From assembly GCA_003993805.1 (NCBI GenBank), contig RSEF01000001.1:65819017-65883016 (forward strand): a stretch of 64,000 bases of DNA, read 5' to 3'. Each line of letters begins with the position of its first letter. Positions within the stretch are counted from its first letter, which is position 1. This document shows positions 34,201 through 48,080 of the stretch, piece by piece. A model generated the notes under the pieces. That model searched no databases, had not been told where the DNA came from, and was given only the letters and a program-made list of their open reading frames with translations. Both the position numbers and the translations under genes were made by a program. The stretch comes from Himantopus leucocephalus. Its lineage: Eukaryota; Chordata; Aves; Charadriiformes; Recurvirostridae.

Positions 34201-37200
34201 CTATTGTGGGCTTATTATACTAGGAGGTACCACCTGCTTGTATAAAATTACTGTAGTCTTCATGTAAACACTTGTATAACTGAAATGCCAAAGAAGACTC
34301 CAACATCAAGGGCTGCGGACAGAAATAACTGATTACAGCATGCAGGTCATTAGAGGAAAGGCACTAGCACAAAATGCTTGTTTTCCGCACTGAGAATTCT
34401 TGTTGGAGAAGCAGATTTGTTCAGGGGAGTATAGTTCAGTGATATTGAAGTCTGAATTAATGACTAGCCAGTAAGGGGTCATCTGAATACGTTAGCTTGT
34501 CAAATCTTTTACCAAGTTAAAGAACAGCATGTTCTTTCTGAACTCGGAGTGGACATCAAGTGATACTCCTTCAGTGATGTTGGACTCTCTTACAGGTGAA
34601 GCAATTAGATGTTTCTGAGAGACTGTTGCGTCTTGGCTTTGTTTTAGGTTTTTTTTTTTTCCCCTTCCCCCGTTGGATTGAACAATTTTGGGCAGGTCAG
34701 TTAACTTCATTGTGTCTCAGTGTATCCGTTTCTGAAGGGATAGTACTTAATATAGGGAAGTTAGACTAATTAATGGGGCACATTTTGGCCTGATACATAC
34801 CTAGTGTGATCCCTCCAAATGTGAAATTTACAACAGAATTTAAACCAATGTTTATAATGCAGCCTTCAGCTAAAAACACTATAAAATGCCTAAGTGTTGT
34901 TACAAATGATTGCACAGCACCAGATGCTAGAGAACACAACAGAATGGAAATTGCTTGTACAAAGTCTTTCATTAGATATGGCTAAAATATACTGCATTTT
35001 TTGGTGGCATGTGTTCTAAAAATTATTATTATTTTTTTAAGAACCACAATGTGGATTTGCCATGTGGAGACAATTATTGTATATATTGTAGTTCGGGGTC
35101 ATACATGTTGAATAAAACCTTGTGGAATGTGCAGTTCTTGCGAGCAATTGTTTATTCTTTACAGAACTGTAATCGTAGTTAGTCTGTGTTTTGTCTGGTA
35201 AATAAATAACTAGAGAGTCTTTGGTGGAGTGGGGAATTGGTAGGAGGCATGTGGTGGTTGCGACAGTGCCAAGGAAGAATGCCGAATGTGGGTTGAACAC
35301 TAGTTCCAGGTATATCAGCCTTGAACACAGGCAGGTCAACGTGTGTACAACCATGGTAATCCAAATACAGAGCTTATGGGATGGGACATGTTTCCAAAGC
35401 CCCCATACCAGGGTTTTGGAAATTGGCTGCTGACCTTTGCTTTGATGTGGGCATCTCCCTGGCTTGGGTCTCTGCCTCCCGTACCACGCTTACGTACCCT
35501 CTGTCTACACGAATGAGGATGCTGACGCCAAAGCATCTCCTCTTACTGTACAACCATGCACCTCTCAGCAGGACACTGTGGTTCTCCTCATTGTTGTCTT
35601 GTACGCTCTTCCTGTGTAAAGTGGGACCAAACCATATGTTTTCTGGCGCAGCCCTGGATGATGCTCTGAAGCCAGAAGCACGGGTTCGCCTCCAGGCTTG
35701 GGGTGAGATAGGAGCTCACAGCATGGATGGCAAGAAGCGGTGGTGGCAGCTGCCAACTCCTCTGCCAGAACCTCAGCAGCTCCTGACCTAGGCTGCTGCC
35801 AGCGCTTAGCTTTGGTGTACAGTTTTGATGGTTTGCATGCCACTGGTAATGGGCGTGCTGGTGTGCAGGTCTCTGACATACGGAGAGTATTGATCTTGTG
35901 TCTTCTTGCCTCCTACGTAAGTCAGGATTTGTCCCTAAATCGTCCAGGTGTGCACCTGACACTTCATAGAAAAAAGAACTCTTGTCATTAGCCCTGATGG
36001 GTTGATGTACTTGGGATAGTTCGTATGTCAGAGGAAATGTCGCAGATGAAAAGCTCTCTGACTAAATACGCAAATGATATTTGTCAGCTTTCCCTCAAAT
36101 ATCTTCCAGCAGATGTGGGTACCATGTGTGTCCATTTAATAAACTAAACTCAAAATAATTTCCACTTTGCTAGATATATGGGGAATAGCTGGCGGGCGGG
36201 GGGTGGGGTGGGTGCAGGGAGTGAACTACAAAGCAAGGTAAAAACTGCATATGTGTGTTGTTATATTTGATGACCAATTCATTAAAGCCATAAGTGTATC
36301 CAGGCTTTCAATAGTGTTCTCCTGCTGTTGCTTCCTGTACTCCCTGGCTACAAAATCAGTCTCTATGGCTCTCATTTGTCTTACCCACATGAAAGACTTT
36401 GAGCATCTGCAAGTTATGATTTGAGAAGTATCTGCTTTTAAACAGAATATATTTATCACCGTGTCTTCACAGGCAACGTGGTACGTTGTATAAATTAGGA
36501 GATCCTAGACCTTTGAACACTAGGGGGCTGGGTGAGATACTCCGTGAGCCTACAGTGTCTGGCCATACCCATCAAACATCCTGGACTCACACCAAAAATG
36601 CCAGATGTTCAATAGATGTGGAGGCCTTCCCGTAACCTTTGCTGCATGTTGCAAAGCGGGGAGGGTGGAGGGGGTGAGGTTGTAGCCATCCCTTGCTGTT
36701 GTGCCGTTGTAGTACTCTTGTTGGAGCTCAGTATTTTTTATATTTTGAACTAAAGATCATGGACCAACCCTCAGTTCAGTCTGTTAAACTGTTGTGTGGT
36801 ATAAACGCTTAGTGTTCCCTAACTCTCCAAAGACAGATGGGCTTTGCTTCTAGCTCTGGTGGTTTATGAGACATCAGTCCTTAAAGCTGCCACTGGCCCA
36901 CAATGGGGTGCATGTCCTGGGTCTTGCTCAAGTGTGAACTTTTTTAGGCTCTGTTCTTACCAATGGAGGAAAATAATAACATACTTTAATGGATGGTTCC
37001 TTTCATTTAAAAAAAAAAACAAACAGCCACATGGTAGCTATGAGAAAGGACATTGGCATGGCTGGCACGTTTGAAACCATACTGGCCAGTTGTAGGTGAA
37101 TGCAAAAATCACAAAATAAACACAGGTCTTGTGGTTTATAAGTATTAAGAAGACAGCTGGGGTCGCCTAGGTTAGCGTGTAACCAATGTAAGTGTTAATT

Positions 37201-40200
37201 TCTGGGCGCCTCCTTGGCATTCCCCCCTCCTTGCCCATGTTTTCCACCTCACCTCAGCCACACCTTCAGCATGGTGCTTGAGGCCCTTCTCTTTGCTGTT
37301 GGGTCCCCTGGGATGCTGGCCTGGTGAAGAGGAGGGTCTCCTGCACCTTGCGTGGGGCTGGCTGCCTCCGTGACGAAGCATTGGTGCTTGACGAGCCACT
37401 CTGTCCCTGTTGCCTTGCCTTCCTGGGGGACATCAGCCTATGGTAATCCCAGAGCCCCTCGGCTACCCCGGTCCGCGTCCGGCATGTGGGACGACTTAAG
37501 CAGAGAGGCTGGAGGAGCCGAGTGTCTTTGTTCTGAGGTCTGGCGGCTTGAGGGACTTGCAATTATCCTAATGTCTCGCTGTGCCGCGGAGCTGAGTCAG
37601 CGTACTTGGGCTTGAGCCCTGGTGCCTTGGAATAAAGACACTAGTTAAGGGATATTAGGCTTAAAAAAGAGGGGAGAAAAAAAAAAAAAGAATTCATTGT
37701 TCTTGTGAAAGGATACCGTGCCAAGTTTGGAGACTATATTTAGCCATTCATGGGTAGATCAGAAAGATTCGGGTCCTGCTGTCGATGGAGATCTCCAAGC
37801 CTCCATATCATATTTCCCATACACAAAAGGGCATTTCATCTCTGCTACTATTTCTAATCTCCACAAAACCCCTGATGGTGAATGATATCTCCCTTTATTT
37901 GAAGTACAAGTGTTATTTTAAAACTGAGTGCGAATATTTTTTTATCATAAAAGGTATCAATGAGGATTGGATAAAAATACCAGTTTGAGCCATGTGGTAA
38001 CTAAACAAATGTTCCTTTTTGTTAAATGGTGTTTTGCTGTCATTGATGCAAAAAGATTAAGTCTTTTGCACACAAGTTTGACAGAGGAAGATGGCAAAGA
38101 ATTTGTTAAAAAAACAGCTCCTGAGGCATGTGCTTGGAGCTGTCATTTATTTGCATGTTTTTGCCATCATACAAACCAAATCTGGTAGCTTCCCCGGCAG
38201 AGTTTGGCTGGGGAAGGAGGAGCGAAGGCCAGCCAGTCCCTCAGGTGGCTGGGGATGTCAGGGGACGCCCGGTGCAGCACCGTACTTGGCAGGGGTTTCG
38301 GCAGGGCTGGTGCATGCTCTAATGCCCCACGGCCTGGAGGTTGAAATAGCACTGCTCCAGCGCAAGGTGAAAACGCCAGTAAAAACACCTGCTGGAGGCC
38401 ATAAAGGCTTAGCCGACCTGCGTAGGGATACAACTGAGAGATGTCCACATTGCCTTCTCGGGAAGACACCTTTTTAACCAGGCCTATACATGAGGCAGAG
38501 CATCCTTCACGTTCCTTTCCTTGTCATGTTTATTCTCTTTGGGGTGCCGAAATGAGGTGAAATAATAGGAGAGTCATCTGTGGGTTGAAGCTCTGTCTCC
38601 TTTATAGGAGCCTGTTGTCACAGCTGCGCTCCAGACGCCCAGGGGGTAAATTGTTTCCCTCAGGTTCATTTGGAGAGCCTGTGGTGGAGCTGGGGGGAGA
38701 GTCGAGGTCGAGCGCAGCTCCAGCGCTGTGCTGAGCCAAGCCATTCCCTGTACTGGTGTAGCCATCTCGGGAAGGTTGCTCATAAAGCGCAGGTCCTCTT
38801 TCATGGTTGTAGTCACACTTTGGAAGGGATGGTGCTGCTTCTTCCAAAGCCCACGAGCTGTTGTGTCTTGGAGCCTGGTCACTACTGCCAACCAGTGTTG
38901 GTCACTAATTGGTACACCTTGGTCACCGTTGTGTCCTCACAGCCTGGGAGGAACAAGGGCTTTCAGCTGGACTGTGCATCTAGACTAGGGACTAGCCATC
39001 TTTTTCAACACCAGTTTGGTTTTTCTTCTGTGTACAGTGTGAGCATTTTCTACCTGCCTGTGTGTTTTGGTGAAACAAATGTATTCTCCCATTTCATCCT
39101 GTCTGGTGTTTCATGATGAAAACATGGTGTAATGGGACCTGTGAAGTGCCTCGTTGTGGGTTGTGCATTGCTCTTGAGGAATTCACCGGAGAGAAGAATT
39201 TCATGGTGTACTCCTTCCAGCCTTTCTCAGATGAAAGGAAAGCTCTGCAGCCATGAATATAACTGGTTATCATTACTGGATGTCATTACTCACTCACTCT
39301 GAGCGTAAAACAAAAAATTGCATCCCCTGTGATGTCTGTGGGTAAAATGGTGCTCTCAGCTGCATTAACACTGTTGTAAACCGAAGAGTAGAGTTTGGCC
39401 CTTTGTTTCAATTGAAATATTTGTTTAACACAGACAAGGACTAAACAATGCACTTGAAAGTGATTTGTGTTATTGTCTGTAGAGCAGGGCTTGTATTTTA
39501 TGAACTGGCTGATCATAAAGACAGCATAAATCATGTAAAGCATTCTCATTTACTTTTTCTTTCTTTTTTCTTTTTGCAGATGGGGCTTGTAGAGTAGAGT
39601 TGCAGTCAAATGTCTGCTCCAGGATATTTTAGTTGAACTGTGTGAGTCCATTAAACAAATGTAATGGCTTTTTGGAAAGAAGCGCTGCGTGTTTTAAACC
39701 AAATGTTTTACATAGAGAACATCTGTGTAGTTCTGGGTGTTTGTATGTAGAGCACATCAGACAGCAGCCGTAGTGAGCTCAGCTGGGAGGTTGCCTGGGA
39801 TGTAGTTGTAGGATATGACAATTCAGTTGTTATGGGGAATAATTCCTATGAAGTATTGCCATAAACTGAATGTTTGGCACAAACAGATATGTCTTTGTTT
39901 TACTGTACACCCAAGTTATTCTTCTTATCTGCCCAGCAAAACTCTAAACAATGTTTAAACAACCCAGTAAATGTTGGCACCTCTGAGCTGCGGCATGCGC
40001 ATTAAAGCAAACTTGAGGAAGCCGTTACTGTTAAGGGGGAACGAAGCTTGCTCTATTTTCAACGAAGCACTATTGATTCCTGCCACCGGCAGTGCAGTGT
40101 GAGCGAGCGATGAATGTAATCTGTGCAAATGGTTTGTGGGGCTGAGTTGGAAATGGTCGATGTTACAGTGTTGTTGCTTTGAGGAATGTGAAAAAAAAAA

Positions 40201-43200
40201 ATGATGAAAACTTGTGAAATGCGTGTAATTAGCCTGACATTAGAGTTTATTTGGGCTACTGGAAGAACTTTAACCTGGTTAAATTAATAGCTTGCTTTTA
40301 CTTTGCAAATGAGAGATAATGTATTTCCAGGAAATGTAGGAAATGTAGAAAAATGTCTTATTTGGGAGTCTGTTCTTAAATTATTTCTGCAGTTTAACTG
40401 AGGAATGCGTGGTTCAAATGAGATTAAAGTTGTAATTTCCAGAATAGCAATGCAGCTTCCCCTTTCAGGATTGTTTAAGTAAAAAGTTAAACAAAGCGGG
40501 TTAGGCAGTCTCTTGCTCTAGTCCCTTGTGGACAGCAATTCACATTGCGCAGCACTGCTTTAATAGTTGTGCTCGTTCTGACATGATTTGTGGTATTTGC
40601 TGAGATGAATTTCTGGACCGAGCAGCCTGAGAGGGAATTGCTCCTCACTCTGAGGAAGGTGGTATGTCCAAGTCTGTGCGAAGGTCACTGGCAGGGTGAA
40701 GTGGGAAGCCTGCGCTGCTGCTGTTGCACTACCTAACAGCTTAGCTTTTGGCAAGGGGATCCCAGAAATCTGAGTGCTAATTCTCCCTTGTTCAACTGAC
40801 CCTGGCCAAAATACGTGCCAAAAAAGGTGTTTGTGCGTGTTGAAGAAGGGGACAACACTCCTGGAGATCACAGGGTCTGGGGGAGTTCTTTGCCAAAAGC
40901 TTTCCATCTAGAAAAAAAATTGCTTTGCTATTTCTCCTCTCCAAAGTTAACCCTCCCCATAACTACTTATAACAACAGCCTGCAGTTGTGAACTCCTCTT
41001 CTAGTAGGGAAAGCTAGAATTACACATTTAAGGCTGCAGAATTGCTTGATTGCTAGCCACTTAATTGTAGGAAAGCGTAATTCATTCCTCACCCTCTCAC
41101 ATCTATTCCAAGCCCAACTGTCCTCAGGGAGCAAGAGTGTTCCTGTTCCTGTGTTACTCTCTCCACTGAGCCATTAGGGTGGCCCTGATAATTTACTTTC
41201 AGTAAATAGAAGGGAACAACAGGAGGTTCCTCTACCTTCAGGGGTATAAATATTTCTCAGAAATCAGAGACGGATGGGGAAGAAATGTTAGCAAACTCCT
41301 TTCCTCCCTCTGTAGCAATTCCACCATGCTCTGTCGTAAATTCTAGGACAGTCCCTTCCAAAAAGGGACCATTAAATAGGTAACGTCCAGGCAGAACAAT
41401 GTAATACTGAAACAGTGCTTTTACAAAAACAAATTTAATATTGCAAAGTGATCTGGAAGCCCTGGAGCAAAATAACCTGGGTGAGGCTTTGATACACGAT
41501 TGCCAATCTTTTTGTTTTCCAAGAGTACTTTTCCAGATAGGATGTGGGTTTATGGTTCACTAGATTCCCACCAGGAAGTGGCGTTTGTATTTTGATCTGC
41601 CTTAGATCAGTCTAGAAAAGTACACTAGATACAGGTGCTTCTGATAGTTCTGTCTCATTAACCCTCCCAACTGTGCTGTTTACACACATCTGTGTATGTT
41701 CCGTGATACAATCTGTGTGGCCCACCATCGTTGTGCAATGAATCCCTGTTCTTCAATGTTAATTCAAAAGCCTAAACTCTATAAACTCAACTTTGAAATC
41801 TCTTCACACTTCAAAATTCCACAGGGTTAATTAGAAATTTGAGGCGGTCAAGCAGTATGGTGTTGGGTTTTTATGAACGTAGTGGTACCTGAAGGTATGG
41901 ACATTTCTTCAAAAGAAGAAAGACTTTTCCCAAGTTTTCAATGTACCATTGTAATTCTCATGGTGAAATAGCGCTTCCTTTTTTCTTCAAAGGATTGCAG
42001 AAACAGGAGAGCAAAATTAAAAGATCCACACAATACCAGGTCATTTTGCATTTGTGGCAGAAGAGGCATTGTAAAGATATGCAAAGCTTTCAGTGGTTCT
42101 GAGGCTTCTCTGAACTCACAGAAACTTTAGTGAAAGAGAGAATAAGCTGAGTTACATTTATTTACCCACAACTTCCTCAAGCATAACATGCCAGTGAATG
42201 AAAATGCACTATCAGGTGGCTTCTTCAAAAAAACTAGTTCTAAGAAAGAGTTCAAACAATGTCCAACCCCCTTCCTTGTTTAATGTGAATTACAGCCTTG
42301 CACTGATACAGCATCTTTCACCTAAACATGTGCAGAATCACTTTAGAGATGCTGGTAAGTGCTGAGGCAATTATTTAGCAGCGCATTGCAATAGTTTGCA
42401 GCAGTTGCTTAGAGGGTGTGAATAACCCCATTTCCAATTTAAATTATTGTGAGGAATTACAGGAGACTGTGTCATTTTCAAACTGGAATTAGATCCAGGC
42501 ACCAGGGCTTTATACCTCTTTTCTTAAGAAAGTCATAAGGGGCTTTTTCTAACAAAGTAGCTGGGATCTTGGTTTTGCATTTCATCCTCAAATCAGTGCC
42601 TTGAACAGTGTGCACTTCTACTTCAGAGGATTACTTCAGTGTGGTTCACTGCTTATTCACAATGAAAAAACAACATTGAATTCAAGTCCCTCTCTGCTGC
42701 CCCAGGTTAGCATTTTGCATTACATCAGCAGCTGTGGTAGCTGTGAGATCAAGCCTCAAAATTAACGGGAAATCTATCTTCCAGTTTTTGGAGGGAGAAT
42801 CTGTAATACCCATGTAACACTGAGAACAGTAAACTTGGGGCTTGTGAATTCTTTCACTCCTCTTTAACCTGACTTGCCAGTAATTTAATTAGTGCTAAAC
42901 AGTCTGCACACAGACTTGCAGAAGTTGAAAGACTGACTGACACAGGATTCGCTTCCAGTGACTTTTCCTCTTTTGCACATGTGCTGGATGGAGCTGTGCT
43001 GTGTTTGGAAGTTGATCAATAAAGATTGCACAATTCTAACCTTATTTAAACTATGGTATAAACAGACACGATAGAAATGGATGCTACCAGGTTTTTTCCT
43101 ACTTAAAAGTGAAGTCAAGCTTTTTTTTTTTCTGCTCTTTTTCTCCCTTCTTTTTTTTTTTTCCTTTTTGGTTCCAACAAAATTGTAACCTGGAAGAAAA

Positions 43201-46200
43201 GCAGTTAGACATTGTGAAATCCCAATTCAGTGTAGCATTTGGCTTTAGTAAATGTGGAAGCCAAAAATAAATATCTGCTTGGCAACTTCACCAGAAGTTA
43301 ACTGTAAATGCAGTTTTCATCTTTTCAGTGAATGTGGCATTCAGTGCTGGTTAACATCTATTAAGGAGGAACGATCCATAGTTGAGGTTGTAAAGCATTT
43401 TTTTCTTTTAATTACAGTTATGAACCTCCATTGCCTCAGGGAAATCCCCTACCCCAGTTTCTTTCCAGATATAATTTCTTATGTGCCAAAACATGAACTT
43501 CCCTTGAAAGCTTGAATGTAGTTGGATGGGATATTTGTGAGTTACTAGACTTTGGAAAAGAGATGGTCTTCCATCGATCTCTGCATGACAGCCCCAAAAC
43601 TTCAGCTTGGCCATTTTTTTTTCTCTTTTCTTTAGTCCTTCAGAATTAGATCATAAGCCTGTTTTTTTTTGCAGGCTGAATTATGAACATTTTAAAGCAT
43701 TAGATATTGCATCTTTGGATATTCAGAAGGATATGGAGTTACATTTAGAAGTGAATTAGGAAAAATGTAAGCAGTCCGACTCTTCTCCAGGAAGGTGAAG
43801 TCTGCACATGACAGGGACTCTGCCAGGATGCTCCAGTCCTGTCAGGCCAGCCATGGCTGCAAACATCTTTAATAACCTTGTCTGGTCAGATCTCTGCTTT
43901 TCAGCAAATTGTTTGCAACCTCTGCTGCTACCAGGGCAAATTCATTTCACTGTGGACCAGGGGGGATTGAAGTGGATGCCGATTTGTGGTAGTGTGCTAT
44001 TGGGACAGTGGGGAGGGGTGAGAAGGGGCAACTTGAGGCAGTACTATGGGAAACACTTCGTTATTGCTAGGGGTGGTGATTACTTGCAGGATCTTTCTTC
44101 TAAAACTGAACAGTCCAATGACTTGGGACTTCAGTAACGCTGTATGAAAAAGGGCATTACTGAAGAGAGAGAGAAGGGAGAAGGTTTTTTGGTAGATTTC
44201 TGACATGTATCAGTGAACTGTCCGTTTCTGAATTCTGCAGCCCTCCCCCCTTCTCCCTGTTTTCAGCATTCACTGCCTCACAATGAAGAATCAATAACCA
44301 GGTTGCTAACTTGAGTTTTTAAATGCTGTTGGAAATCAGATCTGTGCGAAACCAGATGAATGCTTTTTTTTTTTATTACTAGTGGTAAATCAGTCCTGAA
44401 ATGATTAATACAGAGCTTTAAGATCCGTCTAGTAGTAAGGATGACTCGAGGCCAGTGTTAAATGAAGAAAGGTTGCCAGGTAAATTTGTCAGAGGATACA
44501 TGGTGTAAATATGCCAGGCTTCATATACATAGCTGAGGATAGCGGGTACCAAACAATGAAGGGATGTAAATTTTCCAGTAAGGCAGTAGTTACTCAGGAA
44601 ACACGCTCACAAATCCTGTTAACAGGCACCACATGCGGGGGTGAGGAAAGAAGTGGAGGAAGGGTGTTGTACGTGTTCCTCCTGGCACCCACTTTGTATA
44701 TGTACAGCATAAATGTGTTCATCTGGTACGTTCTACTGCTTATTAAAAATTGGTTCCACAGGCGTTCTTTTCTGTGAATAAAGTGGGAACTAGAAAGAAG
44801 ATATAACCCACTTGCCTAGTATTTGTGATTAGTTAATTCCTCTTCACTTGATGAATCATCATTTATGATACGATAACAGCAACTCTGTCCAGCAGAACCA
44901 GAAAAGGAAAATTAAACCTAAGGTAATCATACCTTGGTTCTCCAAGAGGCACTGACACATTGTGCCTCAGCTTATGCAAATAAAATTTTGATTTAACATG
45001 TATCACACTGACTTGGGACTTCTAGTGTTGGTGCAAGAGTGAGTTACTCTACAGGTCGTGAGTGATAGAGTGGCAGTAAATCAGCTTTGGTTTTTAGAAA
45101 TGTAATCTATTTTAGGTGATACATTGGGAAGAGGGGAATGAAGCAGAGAGGCGCAGATGTTTACTATGCCATACAGAGTGAGGCAGCTGTAAAAAATACC
45201 CTTGCCTCTTAAAAGCAAATGAACTTGAAAGGTGCATCGCAGCATGTGCATCCTTGCCCTTTATGTGTGCAGCTGCTGGCTTGCAACAGCAATAACAGCG
45301 TTTTGTCTCTGGTAACATCCACGACACGAACAAACATGCAACGGAACAGAGTAATGAGCAGAAGCCCTGAGATTTAAATCAGCAGAGTCTCACTGGGTGC
45401 AGATGGCACTGGCTACGGCTTTGAGCAACTCTCCCGATTCCGGCATATTTTGCCAACCTATCAAACAATAGAGTTGGGCCATTGATAAATAATTAATAAG
45501 GATTTTGTTGCATGCCTGTCTCCCAAGCAGTGTCACCATGGAGATGACCTGGCTTTTAGGATCTGACAAGTTAACAGTCTCCAAAACAATGGTATTGTGT
45601 CGACCTTACTCTTTCTCCGAAACAGAGAGCTCTCGGAGATGTGTTAGCAGAATGCACAGCGCCAGGCACAAATTTTGCTTCGACTCACCATGGCCTTTTG
45701 CCCAAATTTTCAGTGAGTGCATGAAGAATTTTCTATGACTGTGCAGAAGCTTGTTCTTAGAATTGCACATCCTGCATGATGCTGTTTATTACTGCGTTTG
45801 GTCTGGAATTGGAGTCTCAAGATAGCTTTTTTTTTCCAGCAAATGGACACAGCAAAGAAATAATCATGTGAGAAGAGGTTTACAAGAAGTTTGCATGAGA
45901 ATACCTTTGCAGAACTGTCTGGTTGCTTGGCTTCCCATAGCTCCTTCTTCCCACCTGGAAGGTCCAGAGGCCAGATAGGCAGTTATTCAGCCCATCCCCT
46001 GCCTTTCCTTTCTCTGCTTTGTGCAGCCTCTGGAAGGGCCATTTCAATGCAACTGCACTATCAGCATCCCACTCCTTATCATTTAATTGCAGCAGCCTCA
46101 GGGACCACCCAATTTCATAGCTTTGTTTCTCTTCCTCTTGGGTTGGTGATGTCTGGGCCAAGAGCCATAGGCAGAGACTCCCCTGGAAAAAACATAATAC

Positions 46201-47975
46201 GGTGCCAGACTTTATTCTGTCTTGCTCAGCTCCGTGGAGTTGGAGAAAGAACAATGTGCCTTTTCTCTCCCCACCCCTAAACATCCTCTGCTCTGCCTTT
46301 CTCTGCCCCCCTGGTTGATCCACCTATTCTTTACCTCCCCACCCCAGCTGGCACTTGGCGCATTGCACTTCCCACCTCGGAGTCTCAAAGAAAGGAAGCA
46401 GAGCTGTGAAACCGGCTGGGCTCACCCACTTCCCATTGCTGGGTGGGGATGGCTTCAGCTCACAGCTTTCAGAAAGGAGAGGTTTATGTGTATTTAACCC
46501 TCCCCTCCCTCTTCACCCAAAGAAGAGAGTTTTAAATAATTTTCTTTATTTAATGCTGCATTTCTGACATATCTCCTGGTGGCAGCACGCTGGTTTCCCT
46601 TCCTTGGAGAGGCCTGGACTCTGTCCTGATGTAATTTTCCCGACTGTCCACAATAGTATTGCAAGAGCCCATTGGAATTTGCTCGAGCACGGCTGGTATG
46701 CACAAGTGCTGGAACCAGCTTAAAAGTCACAGCCCTCATGCTGGAAAAAAGCAGTTTGTTCATATCTCACTGTGGTCCTAAAAATAGCCTTGATAGATAA
46801 TAAAGAGTGGAAGATTGTTTTCAATGGGACTGAATGTACTGCATGCAGAAATTGCTGGGGAAGGTTCAGTGGTTTGTGTCATTCAGGTGGTCAGCCTCAG
46901 TTACAGCACTAGCCAACCTAAAAATCAGTGACTTTTGGCACTGCGGCGAATTCTGCCTTTGTTTACATTCAAGCATCTTGGCTGGAAATGAGGCAAGTGT
47001 AGGTTCATTAGATTAAGACAAACACATGAACTTACTTCCTGAGATCAAGAGAAACAGTTTTTACGCTTTGAGGAAAATACGGCTTTGTTGCTCATCCCAT
47101 AAATGATGATGGCAGCAGTGACTCAGCAGACGCAAAGATATGATGTGGAAGTGGGCACCTACTGTCTGCTGTGCACTTTGCCAGATGTTTAAACTTTCAG
47201 AAATTTTTCTGTACAAGATGGTCTTGATCTGCCTCTGTGAAAAGAAAATTCCACCCGTTTTCCTCTGCCCAGCAGCCAAGAAGCTCATAAAGGAAGAGAC
47301 GCATTTTTCTTACAGATAGGACTGAATGTACAGAAACCTTTGCAACCGTCATCTTTTTGAAGTATTTATGGTTCAATTAAAGTTATTTGTACCAAACAAA
47401 AGCAAAGAAGAATGAAGTGTGTTGGAAAATAAATAATCTCTCTACACCAGTTCAGAGAGTGAGTATATATCCTCTTTCCAGCAAATGGAGACAGGTAATT
47501 CATTGCAGCCTTGAAGAGAACAGCGTATTTCTCCATGCTTCCTGCCCAGCAGACTCCGCAAGCTGACTCGTGGAGGGATGGGAAGCCAAAAGCTGTGCTC
47601 CCTCTTTTCCTATCTGCTTCTGGGAGGCAGAGCAGTGGTGGAGTGGGGGCTGTGCTCGTGCAAAGACGTTTGGAAACACCTGGCAATATTAGAGGTTCAC
47701 AACCCCCTGCTTTCTCTCCCCTGTGCCATACGTTTTGGAGAGTGTATTCTCTCTACCTCCTTCTGAGCAGTGGCTGGTACCAGAATGGGCAGTGCAGGTG
47801 GAGGTGGTTTCAGTCCATCTCTGGTGCTCCTTTCTCCCTCTCTAACCCCATATGTGGGACCATGTTGCCATCAGAGCTTCAGAAGAGATACCGAGGATGT
47901 TAACTGGTGTGTACAGCCAGTATCGGTCCCCGGAGGGACCATCACATGGCCTAGTTTTGAACCGTGACCTTGATG

Positions 47976-48080
47976 CTTATGCATATATTTAACTTTACAT
48001 GTGTAAGCTGTCCCACGAAAGCCAATGGACTGCTCACATGTGTGAAGTTAGGCATGTGCTAAAGTGTTTTGCCAGACTGG
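47976..48080. repeat. Degraded palindromic (MITE-like) repeat, copy A
   Basis: The left arm TAACTTTACATGTGTAAGC is mirrored by GCTCACATGTGTGAAGTTA, with a centre around GCCAATGG. The outer right part reads GCATGTGCTAAAGTGTTTTG, which is shared almost base for base with the segment at 56099-56134. The palindrome plus dispersed copies indicates an old non-autonomous DNA transposon family. Confidence 0.65.
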
